DNA from: Adhaeribacter rhizoryzae
GTDB lineage: Bacteria; Bacteroidota; Bacteroidia; Cytophagales; Hymenobacteraceae
NCBI RefSeq assembly: GCF_008629685.1
Contig: NZ_VWSF01000004.1
Span: 310,001 to 374,000, forward strand
Length of the DNA stretch: 64,000 nt
Direction: 5' to 3'
Shown: positions 35,486 to 44,177 of the stretch, in pieces
Position numbering within the stretch: position 1 is the stretch's first letter
How the letters are laid out: each line of letters starts with the position of its first letter
Made by a program: the position numbers and the translations under genes
Notes under the pieces: generated by a model
Told to the model about the DNA's origin: nothing
Database searches by the model: none
The model's input: only the letters and a program-made list of their open reading frames with translations

Positions 35486-35905
35486 ATGTACATTGCTCTT
35501 ATCAGTATCATTATTTTTATCTCTATTCTGCTGGTTTTGGTGGTATTATCGCAAAACTCTAAAGGCGGCGGCTTATCTAACCAATTTGGCGCTGGTTCGA
35601 GCAACCTGATAGGTGTTAAAAGAACCGGAGATTTACTTGAGCGCCTTACATGGGGTTTAGCCATTGGGTTAGTAGTACTTTCGTTAAGCTCTAACATGAT
35701 AATTGATAAGAATGCTGGTGCCTTAAGAGCCAGAAGCGTGAACCAGGAACGGGCCAGCCAGCAAGGTGCCGCACCAGCCGCTCCCGTGGTACCGCAAACC
35801 GTTCCGAATGCAGGTAATGCCCCGGCCGGCACTAATAATGCCGCTCCTGCCCCGGCTACTCCTAACGCAACTACGCCAGCTACTACCGATACAACACAGC
35901 AGTAA
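35486..35905 (+). CDS. secG: Preprotein translocase subunit SecG
   Basis: A 139-residue SecG: first membrane helix LISIIIFISILLVLVVLSQNSKGGGLSNQFG, the conserved GGGLSNQFG...ESFERLTW-type loop (here NLIGVKRTGDLLERLTW) and a second helix GLAIGLVVLSLSSNMII. The C-terminal 50 residues are a low-complexity Ala/Pro/Asn/Thr tail, common in Bacteroidota SecG. It stimulates SecYEG-mediated export at the inner membrane. Confidence 0.93.
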   Translation: MYIALISIIIFISILLVLVVLSQNSKGGGLSNQFGAGSSNLIGVKRTGDLLERLTWGLAIGLVVLSLSSNMIIDKNAGALRARSVNQERASQQGAAPAAPVVPQTVPNAGNAPAGTNNAAPAPATPNATTPATTDTTQQ

Positions 35906-35925
35906 TATTTTTTTCCTGAAAAGAG

Positions 35926-35966
35926 AATCCGGTGATTTGATTTATTCCATCACCGGATTTTTTTTT
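35926..35966 (+). terminator. Rho-independent terminator after secG
   Basis: An 11-bp stem AATCCGGTGAT/ATCACCGGATT (35926-35936, 35949-35959) is followed by a run of at least eight Ts. Confidence 0.9.
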
Positions 35967-36011
35967 ACCGAATATTTAAAAATATTGATTTAAAAAAACT
36001 GACGTAAGCCG

Positions 36012-36107
36012 TGACAAAGTTTCACTCTTACCTGTCAGTAACCCGGCGGCTAAAACTGAAATTTTGACCTGAACTGTCAGAAAATTAGGAATGGCACAAG
36101 AAATGAT
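36012..36107 (+). promoter_or_regulatory. groESL upstream control region, sigma-54-like
   Basis: No TAnnTTTG element was found before groES. Instead there are two CTGTCAG repeats (36032-36038 and 36074-36080), a TGACA at 36012-36016 facing the first repeat, and TGGCAC at 36092-36097, followed five bases later by ATGA. TGGCAC-N5-TTGC is the sigma-54 form; here the -12 half is imperfect. Stress control by a non-housekeeping factor is inference. No CIRCE element was seen. Confidence 0.35.
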
Positions 36108-36200
36108 AGAAAGGCAATAGGTTTAAAAACCTGGATAAAGCCATCACTACTTGTAGATATTAAATTTAACTTATTAACTTAAACAAATAATTAAAAAACT

Positions 36201-36491
36201 ATGGCAGTAAATATTAAACCGTTAGCAGACCGCGTAATTGTAGCTCCTGCAGCAGCCGAAGAAAAAACTAAATCTGGTATTATTATTCCGGACACCGCCA
36301 AAGAAAAACCACAGCGTGGCGAAATCGTAGCCGTTGGCGAAGGTAAAATGTCAGATCAGGGTGTGTTGGTAAAGCCGCAATTAAAAGTTGGCGATCAGGT
36401 TTTATATGGCAAATATGCCGGTACCGAAATTTCGATTGAAGGTACAGACTACCTGATTATGAAAGAGTCTGACATTTTTGCTGTATTGTAA
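36201..36491 (+). CDS. groES: Co-chaperonin GroES
   Basis: A 96-residue Gro[39 protein letters not shown] forms the N-terminal strand and mobile loop, followed by [14 protein letters not shown] and the C-terminal [14 protein letters not shown]. It caps the GroEL ring during protein folding in the cytosol. groEL follows after 71 bp, so the two form the usual operon. Confidence 0.98.
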   Translation: MAVNIKPLADRVIVAPAAAEEKTKSGIIIPDTAKEKPQRGEIVAVGEGKMSDQGVLVKPQLKVGDQVLYGKYAGTEISIEGTDYLIMKESDIFAVL

Positions 36492-36520
36492 TTTAATATC
36501 TAGAATCAAATTTGCCTTAA

Positions 36521-38203
<1,683 letters not shown>

Positions 38204-38231
38204 TTCACCCCTCCTTCTGTTTAATCATAAG

Positions 38232-38265
38232 AAAGCCCCGGTGTATGCCGGGGCTTTTTGTTTTT
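38232..38265 (+). terminator. Rho-independent terminator after groEL
   Basis: A 10-bp stem AAAGCCCCGG/CCGGGGCTTT (38232-38241, 38248-38257) is followed by TTGTTTTT. Confidence 0.9.
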
Positions 38266-38301
38266 ACGCTATAGAAGAAATTCCAGATTGAATATTTTAG
38301 C

Positions 38302-38859
38302 TTACTTAATTATCAATGTGCGCATTAGCCCGGTAGATTTCCGGTCTAAGCTGTCCTGGGCAATTATTACATCTTCTTCGTTCGGGATCAGATGCTGCAC
38401 CGGCGCATAGCCCAGCAAATAATAATAGCCATTAGCGGTTTTAAATAAATATTCGGCTGAAATAAATTTACCTTTTCTATCTACCCCTCGCTTGTGCAAA
38501 TAGGCCAGGCCACTCAGTTGTCGGGTTACAAAGCCGGTATTCTTAAATTTAGTAGTATCAGCGGTAGCAAGCGGGTTTCCCATAGCCGTATAAGTGGTTT
38601 TACCGGGCACATCTACCAATTGGGAATAAACCGCAAGGTTCTCAGGTGCTTTCTCATTTAAAACTTTAATGTGCCGCTCGAATATTTTTTGCGCCTGGTT
38701 ATTTATGCTACCTGGCTCCGGAACATTATTTACCTGAAAATTCGGATTTGAGCTTAATGGTATTGCGGCTGGGTTCTCTTGGCTAATTTGGTTGTTGGTG
38801 GTACAACTATTCAGAACCGTAAAAGACAGTAGCGTAAAAAATAGGTAGTTCCGTTTCAT
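38302..38859 (-). CDS. Hypothetical lipoprotein, 185 aa
   Basis: The signal is lipoprotein-type: MKRNYLFFTLLSFTVLNSC with Cys19 at the lipobox and an Asn/Thr/Gln-rich spacer after it. The mature domain contains two short strand blocks, KHIKVLNEKAPENLAVYSQLVDVPGKTTY-like text and GKFISAEYLFKTANGYYYLLGYAPV. I recognise no family. It stands alone between two convergent-side terminators. Confidence 0.65.
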   Translation of the reverse strand: MKRNYLFFTLLSFTVLNSCTTNNQISQENPAAIPLSSNPNFQVNNVPEPGSINNQAQKIFERHIKVLNEKAPENLAVYSQLVDVPGKTTYTAMGNPLATADTTKFKNTGFVTRQLSGLAYLHKRGVDRKGKFISAEYLFKTANGYYYLLGYAPVQHLIPNEEDVIIAQDSLDRKSTGLMRTLIIK

Positions 38860-39149
38860 CCTAATATCTGTGAAGTTTTATAAAGGGGTAAACGGGCCAG
38901 GACCTGATGGGTTATAGGGCAACCCAGATTAGAAAGAAAATAAATGCTACTATTATTAATTGGTTATGTTGAGAGGGGATTTATTTTCAAACGCTGAAGG
39001 AGAAATGACATTATAATGTATGTCATAGGTAGCCTATTGAAACATCTAAATCTGATTTATAATGCTGTAATAGTTCCTTCGACAAGCTCAGGATGACCAA
39101 TAATATACACGTTTCGCTTTATAATGGTATTATTTGCCATTTATATAAA
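38860..39149. other. Gap between lipoprotein and transporter genes
   Basis: This 290-bp stretch carries the family B hairpin at 39021-39098 and otherwise no reading frame or RNA gene that I can support. Confidence 0.6.
39021..39098. repeat. Dispersed hairpin repeat, family B copy 2
   Basis: The right arm reads TTCGACAAGCTCAGGATGA. The left arm is decayed but keeps TGTCAT and GAAACATCTA at the positions seen in the copy at 63216. Confidence 0.65.
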
Positions 39150-39182
39150 TAAAAAGCCTCTGCACAGATTAGGGCAGAGGCT
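39144..39182 (-). terminator. Terminator of the POT transporter gene
   Basis: A 9-bp stem AGCCTCTGC/GCAGAGGCT (39155-39163, 39174-39182) reads on the minus strand into TTTTTATTTAT. Confidence 0.85.
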
Positions 39183-39206
39183 TCTAAAAAGGAAGTTATT
39201 TATAAA

Positions 39207-40559
39207 TTAGTGTACGCCGTGCATTAATTTAACCAGCTTGCGCGATAACAGAAAAAGCAGGAAAGCCGCTACAAAAGCAATTCCCACAAATATCAGGAAG
39301 AAGCTAGACATAGACTGGGTTTTGGCCATTTCATCGATCATACCGGCTAAAGCACCGCCAATGTAATTTCCAATAGCCGAAGCAAAAAACCATACTCCAA
39401 ACATAACGCCAATTAAGCGGGCCGGCGATAATTTATTTACAAAAGACAAACCTACCGGCGATAAACAAAGCTCACCCATGGTATGCAGCAAATAAGCCAG
39501 TACCAGCCAAATCATACTCACACCGGCCGTTTCAGCACCTTGAGGAATAGATAATGAACCAAATACCAGCACCGCAAAGCCCAAGCCCAGCAAAAACAAA
39601 CCAATGGCAAACTTAAAAGGACCGGAAGGATCTAAATTCTTTTTGGCCAGCTTTACCCATAACATAGAAAAGAACGGCGCTAAGGTAAAAATAAAGAACG
39701 CATTAATGGATTGAAACCAGGTAGCTGGTACTTCCCAGCCGAAAATAGTACGATCAGTAAATTTATAAGCAAAAATATTCATGGAAGAACCAGCCTGTTC
39801 AAAAGCCAGCCAGAATAAAATAGAGAAGAAAGATAGCGTTAATATTACTACCAGGCGGTCGCGCTCTACTTTGGTTAAAGGTTCTTTAGGCGTATTTACC
39901 ACATTAGCGGCCTTTCGCTCGGGCTTTAAGCCAATTTTACCTAAGCGGTGGCGGCCAATATAAAATTGCACCAAGCCCAACACCATGCCAACGCCGGCGG
40001 CGCCAAAACCATAATGCCAGCCAATATTTTCGCCCAAGTAACCGCATATTAAAGAACCTAAAAAGGCTCCCATGTTTATACCCATGTAAAAAATGGTATA
40101 AGCCGAGTCTTTTAACTTACTGCCTTCGGGGTAAAGCTGCCCCACCATCGAAGAAATATTGGGTTTAAAAAAACCGTTGCCAATAATTAATAAACCTAAG
40201 CCCGCATAAAAAAACGGCATAGGTTCAATAGCCAGCGAAGCATGGCCCAGCGCCATTAAGATGCCCCCAATAATAACCGCCGACCGGTAACCCAAAAATT
40301 TATCGGCTAGGTAACCGCCAATTAAGGGCGTAACATAAACCAAACCCGTATAAATGCCATAAAGCTGGCCGGCTTCGGCTGAGGTCCAGCCCAACCCCCC
40401 TCTCGATACTTCTGAAATTAAATATAAAGTAAGCAAGGCCCGCATGCCGTAATAACTAAACCGCTCCCACATTTCGGTAAAGAAGAGCATGTAAAGCGAA
40501 CTAGGATGTTTTTCTGCTATTTCTCCGGCGAGTCTTTCTTCCGCTAGCGTTTGTTCCAT
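39207..40559 (-). CDS. POT-family proton-coupled peptide transporter
   Basis: A 450-residue inner-membrane protein of the major facilitator superfamily. The PTR signature FFTEMWERFSYYGMRALLTLYLISE (about 26-50) and GGYLADKFLGYRSAVIIGG identify the oligopeptide:H+ symporter group (DtpT-like). FFKPNISSMVGQLYPEG, the second PTR block, is present, as is the C-terminal GELCLSPVGLSFVNKLSPARL. The ExxERFxYY motif for proton coupling is complete. Di- and tripeptides are the expected substrates. Confidence 0.93.
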   Translation of the reverse strand: MEQTLAEERLAGEIAEKHPSSLYMLFFTEMWERFSYYGMRALLTLYLISEVSRGGLGWTSAEAGQLYGIYTGLVYVTPLIGGYLADKFLGYRSAVIIGGILMALGHASLAIEPMPFFYAGLGLLIIGNGFFKPNISSMVGQLYPEGSKLKDSAYTIFYMGINMGAFLGSLICGYLGENIGWHYGFGAAGVGMVLGLVQFYIGRHRLGKIGLKPERKAANVVNTPKEPLTKVERDRLVVILTLSFFSILFWLAFEQAGSSMNIFAYKFTDRTIFGWEVPATWFQSINAFFIFTLAPFFSMLWVKLAKKNLDPSGPFKFAIGLFLLGLGFAVLVFGSLSIPQGAETAGVSMIWLVLAYLLHTMGELCLSPVGLSFVNKLSPARLIGVMFGVWFFASAIGNYIGGALAGMIDEMAKTQSMSSFFLIFVGIAFVAAFLLFLLSRKLVKLMHGVH

Positions 40560-40935
40560 TTAAAAAATTTTAAAATAAAAGAGTATTTTTTTACAAGTTA
40601 AGTAAATCTACAAGCTATACCGCAAAATGCCAAATATTATTCTTTTACTATAAATAGCGGGCAACTTACTTAAACTAAATTATTCTTTTAACCTGCTGCA
40701 ATAATATTTTGTTAACGTTAATAGCAATAAAATAATGTACAGCTAGTATATTGGCTTAGAGCTTAAATAAATTTTATTTTTTGAAAGCGAAAAGGTTTGG
40801 TATTAGGATCTGACAAAACTCATTTTGAGGGGCATAGCAGCGCTACCTCCCGGAAAATAGACAAAGTCAGGTTATAATAGCAAACCTTTGCAGCCCAAAA
40901 GATAAATTTTAAACTTGCTCCTAAACAAAACAAAA
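40560..40935. other. AT-rich gap before rsmE
   Basis: This 376-bp divergent gap between the transporter and rsmE genes must contain promoters for both, but no TAnnTTTG copy with good spacing stands out. No reading frame, hairpin repeat or RNA gene was recognised. Confidence 0.55.
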
Positions 40936-41646
40936 ATGCACCTTTTTTATACTCCCATTCTGCACGAACAAACCGTTATTTTACCCGAAGAAGAATCGAA
41001 GCACGCCATAAAAGTTTTGCGCTTGGTTAAAGGTAATTTCGTAAATTTAGTAGATGGTAGTGGTGGGTTTTACAAAGCAACTATTGAGCAGGATAATCCT
41101 AAAAAATGTGTTTTACGGATTGTAGAAACGGTTAAGCAATTTGGTTACCGGCCATTTCATATTCACGTGGCGGTAGCACCCACTAAAAATATTGATCGGA
41201 TAGAATGGTTTCTCGAAAAAGCGACAGAAATTGGGGTAAATCAAATATCTTTTTTGCTTTGCGAACGTTCAGAACGAAAGCAGGTTAATCTGGATCGGCT
41301 GGAGAAAGTAGTGGTAAGCGCCATGAAGCAATCCGTAAAAGCTTATAAGCCGGTGTTAACCGATATTATTCCGTTTAAAGAGTTTATAAAAAATATTCAA
41401 CCCGATAATACGTATATAGCGCATCTGGAAGAGCACGACAGAACCCCTTTGCACAGAATAAACTTACGCGATTCGGCTTGTGTACTAATTGGTCCTGAAG
41501 GTGATTTTAGCCCCGCCGAGATAAAGCTGGCTTATGAAAAAAATATTAAACCCATAACCTTGGGCAACAGCCGGTTGCGTACCGAAACGGCGGCGCTGGT
41601 AGCCTGCCATACCTTAAATTTATTATACGAAATGAAAATTGCTTAA
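40936..41646 (+). CDS. rsmE: 16S rRNA (uracil(1498)-N3)-methyltransferase
   Basis: A SPOUT-class methyltransferase that modifies U1498 in the ribosomal decoding region. From the ATG at 40936 the protein is 236 residues and starts MHLFYTPILHEQTVIL, with the PUA-like HAIKVLRLVKGN block. The knot region is CVLIGPEGDFSPAEIKLAYEKNIKPITLGNSRLRTETAAL. A TTG-initiated extension of seven residues is possible but unlikely. The DUF4159 gene follows after 15 bases. Confidence 0.95.
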   Translation: MHLFYTPILHEQTVILPEEESKHAIKVLRLVKGNFVNLVDGSGGFYKATIEQDNPKKCVLRIVETVKQFGYRPFHIHVAVAPTKNIDRIEWFLEKATEIGVNQISFLLCERSERKQVNLDRLEKVVVSAMKQSVKAYKPVLTDIIPFKEFIKNIQPDNTYIAHLEEHDRTPLHRINLRDSACVLIGPEGDFSPAEIKLAYEKNIKPITLGNSRLRTETAALVACHTLNLLYEMKIA

Positions 41647-41661
41647 CTGCATTTATAAATC

Positions 41662-42324
41662 ATGAAATATTTATTCTCTTTCTTTTTAACCTTGTTTACC
41701 GTCATTGGCAGCCTGGCGCAAAACCCTAGTTTCCAGATTGCCAAATTAAAATACAATGGCGGCGGCGATTGGTACGCCAACAAAACTTCTTTGCCCAATT
41801 TAATTAAGTTCTGCAACCAGAACCTGAGCATGAATATTAACAAAGACGAAGCTATTGTGGAGGTTGGCAGCACCGAATTATTTAGCTACCCGTTTGTGCA
41901 CGTGACCGGCCACGGCAACGTGGTTTTCTCCGATGCCGAAGCCGAAAACTTACGAAAATACCTGGTAAACGGCGGCTTTCTGCATATTGATGATAATTAT
42001 GGCTTAGACAAATACATCCGGACCGAAATGAAGAAAGTTTTTCCGGAACTGAGTTTTGTAGAAATACCCTTTAACCACCCTATTTATCACCAGAAATATA
42101 AGTTTCCGAAAGGCTTGCCTAAAATTCACGAGCACGATAATAAAACGCCGCAAGGGTTTGGTATTATTTACCAGGGCCGGTTGGTTTGCTTTTATTCTTA
42201 CGAGTGCGACTTAGGCAACGGCTGGGAAGATCAGGAAATTTACAACGATCCGGAAGAAAAGCGCCAATTAGCTTTACGCATGGGCGCCAATATTTTGTCT
42301 TATGCTCTCACTAATTTCGATTAA
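41662..42324 (+). CDS. DUF4159 domain-containing exported protein
   Basis: A 220-residue protein with signal peptide MKYLFSFFLTLFTVIGSLAQ. The mature part matches DUF4159: FQIAKLKYNGGGDWYANKTSLPNLIKFC near the start, FVHVTGHGNVVFSDAEAENLRKYLVNGGFLHIDDNYG in the middle and GFGIIYQGRLVCFYSYECDLGNGWED toward the end. The fold resembles class I amidotransferase-like domains, but no catalytic role is known. It follows rsmE in an operon-like spacing. Confidence 0.9.
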   Translation: MKYLFSFFLTLFTVIGSLAQNPSFQIAKLKYNGGGDWYANKTSLPNLIKFCNQNLSMNINKDEAIVEVGSTELFSYPFVHVTGHGNVVFSDAEAENLRKYLVNGGFLHIDDNYGLDKYIRTEMKKVFPELSFVEIPFNHPIYHQKYKFPKGLPKIHEHDNKTPQGFGIIYQGRLVCFYSYECDLGNGWEDQEIYNDPEEKRQLALRMGANILSYALTNFD

Positions 42325-42480
42325 TAAATAACCGGCCGCTAACATCCGGCCTTCCTGAAATCCCGTAATATATTCCTTTTGGGCAACGCGCGGAAATTAG
42401 ATTATTTTAAATATATTACCGAAAAAAACGGTTTATAAAAGTACCAACACCTGACAAAAACACCCAGCAAAAGATAGCGA

Positions 42481-43044
42481 ATGGATACCATTGTTTATTT
42501 AAAAAACATGTTGCGCGACAAACAGGTCGCTTCTTTTACCCCTACTTCTATCTTTGGCATTAAAAAAGTCTGCGATAAAATAGATTTTCGGAAGAAAAAC
42601 GTAATAATTGAGTATGGCCCCGGCACCGGCGTTTTTACGCGCTACCTCCTCAATCATTTAACGCCCGATTCTACCTTAATTTTAATCGAAAGAAACCTGG
42701 ATTTTGTAAATATTCTGCAAAGCTCTTTTCGCGACCCACGGTTGGTTATATACCACGAAAGCGCCGAAAATGTGGTGGAGTTACTGGCCCGCAGCGGGGC
42801 TAAAAACGCCGACTATATTATTTCGGGCATTCCTTTTTCTTTCCTGCCGCATCCGCTCCGGAATAATATTGTGCAAAAATCAGCGGAGTGCCTGCGCCCT
42901 GGTGGTAAATTTCTGGCCTACCAAACTTTTTTCCAGTTAGATAAATTTCTGAAAGATTACCTGGAACTGCACTTTAAAAAAGTAAAAACCGAGTTCTGCA
43001 TCCGCAATGCCCCGCCTATCCGCATTTTTGAAGCGATAAAGTAA
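42481..43044 (+). CDS. SAM-dependent methyltransferase (PmtA/rRNA dimethylase-like)
   Basis: A 187-residue class I methyltransferase. Motif I is VIIEYGPGTGVFTRYLL (about 40-56). The acidic residue after strand 2 lies in LILIERNLDF, and motif IV is DYIISGIPFSFLP. Such short proteins group with phospholipid N-methyltransferases (PmtA) and KsgA-like enzymes; the GIPFSFLP segment favours the phospholipid type. Substrate unproven. It has no signal peptide. Confidence 0.82.
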   Translation: MDTIVYLKNMLRDKQVASFTPTSIFGIKKVCDKIDFRKKNVIIEYGPGTGVFTRYLLNHLTPDSTLILIERNLDFVNILQSSFRDPRLVIYHESAENVVELLARSGAKNADYIISGIPFSFLPHPLRNNIVQKSAECLRPGGKFLAYQTFFQLDKFLKDYLELHFKKVKTEFCIRNAPPIRIFEAIK

Positions 43045-43050
43045 CCAGTA

Positions 43051-43180
43051 ACGGTAAGTGTTTATAAAATTGTGGCATTTGAAAAACTAAAGGTTCAAAT
43101 AACCACGAAAGCAAAATCGCGATTCAAAGTCGAATGCTTAAGGTCAAGCCACAATTTTAGAAGCCCACTGTTGGGCGTTC
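43051..43180. repeat. Structured intergenic element, attC-like
   Basis: An 11-bp inverted repeat, AAAATTGTGGC (43066-43076) with GCCACAATTTT (43148-43158), brackets a 71-bp interior that holds a small hairpin (ATTTGAA/TTCAAAT). Just outside the right arm is GCCCACTGTTGGGC, which gives GCCCAAC, a match to the RYYYAAC box of integron attC sites, on the VOC-gene strand. The far-end GTTRRRY partner is poor. Confidence 0.35.
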
Positions 43181-43192
43181 TTTGTATTCTGC

Positions 43193-43633
43193 TTATACTT
43201 TTCCGTTATATTCTGGATCAAACTCCACAATCCATTCAATTCCGTACTTGTCTCTAAAACAACCAAAATATGAACCCCAGGGACTGTCACCAATAGGCCC
43301 TTCTATTTGTCCTCCTACTGAAAGCCCATCAAATAATTTGTCCGCTTCTTCTCTACTTTCAGTAATTATTACAATTTTACTTCTGTTCTCATTTTCGTTA
43401 GTTTTTCCCAAAATTTCCGGAACATCATTTGCCATCAACATATTATTTTTTCCAATAGGCAAAGCAATATGCATAATTTTATTTTTTTCTTTTTCTGCTA
43501 CCGGGAATTCAGGACTTGCAAGGTCTTTGAAACGAATAACTTTTGCAAACTCTCCGCCGAAAACCGATTTGTAAAAGGTAAATGCTTCTTCGGCATTTCC
43601 GTTAAAATTAATGTGAGGATTGATTAGTGCCAT
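43193..43633 (-). CDS. VOC-superfamily (PhnB-like) protein
   Basis: A 146-residue vicinal-oxygen-chelate protein: INPHINFNGNAEEAFTFYKSVFGGEFAKVIRFKD at the start and GSYFGCFRDKYGIEWIVEFDPEY at the end, the two half-modules of the PhnB/glyoxalase-like group. His7 and the C-terminal Glu in GIEWIVEF are at positions where VOC proteins bind metal, though many PhnB-like members lack activity. It is AT-richer than the neighbours and flanked by an attC-like structure, so it may be a captured cassette. Confidence 0.9.
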   Translation of the reverse strand: MALINPHINFNGNAEEAFTFYKSVFGGEFAKVIRFKDLASPEFPVAEKEKNKIMHIALPIGKNNMLMANDVPEILGKTNENENRSKIVIITESREEADKLFDGLSVGGQIEGPIGDSPWGSYFGCFRDKYGIEWIVEFDPEYNGKV

Positions 43634-43685
43634 AGTTATTAAACTTATTTTTAAGGTTCAAACATACTGCTTAAGTTCTAAATAA

Positions 43686-43928
43686 TCAGGGTATAATCGC
43701 GTCAAAAAAGAGGTTGATTGCGCCAAAGTTATAGGGTTATGTCAGCCTGGTTTCGCAAAAGTTGTCGATTATAATGATGCCCAACCAGAGGATAAACCGA
43801 AAATTCGGCTTATCCGCAATATTCTAGTAGTTGCAGTTAACCGGAACTGGAATAACCAATATACTATATATAAATACGAGTATGAAGACAAAAGAAGATT
43901 TTATCATCTAATTACTATACCTTTTTAA
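43686..43928 (+). pseudogene. Start-less reading frame, possible gene remnant
   Basis: An 80-codon frame runs from just after a TAA (43683-43685) to TAA 43926-43928 without an ATG. It reads plausibly as protein, for example AKVVDYNDAQPEDKPKIRLI and later NWNNQYTIYKYEYEDKRRFY. It may be the 3' part of a deleted gene. Alternatively, it is chance coding-like sequence. I do not recognise the family. Confidence 0.3.
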
Positions 43929-44137
43929 AGTATTTAAAATTTTCGGCAAAAACATTAGTCTCTGGCTTGGCTCCTCGCAACATGAGTCAGCCTAATATCT
44001 GGTAATTAGAACCAGCACCGCGGAACTGCCCCTGGTTTATTATTGTCTAAAGTTTCACTACCCGCCACAACCGGTAATCGTTCATCCGGAATAAGGAGCA
44101 ATCAACGGCTAACTTAGTTACTGTGGCGGAAAATATG
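43929..44137. other. Gap before smc without recognised content
   Basis: Part of the 544-bp gap between the VOC and smc genes. Apart from the possible remnant at 43686 and the promoter element at 44138, I see nothing to annotate. Confidence 0.5.
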
Positions 44138-44145
44138 TATTTTTG
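44138..44145 (+). promoter_or_regulatory. -7 promoter element for smc
   Basis: TATTTTTG matches TAnnTTTG 32 bases before the smc ATG. No convincing -33 element was found. Confidence 0.4.
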
Positions 44146-44177
44146 TGGGGTAGATTGGTAAGTACGGCTTTAGATTA

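Noticed and set aside
43072-43257. 61-codon + strand frame before the VOC gene
   Set aside because: It runs through the inverted-repeat structure and into the antisense of the VOC gene; no homology is suggested by the translation.
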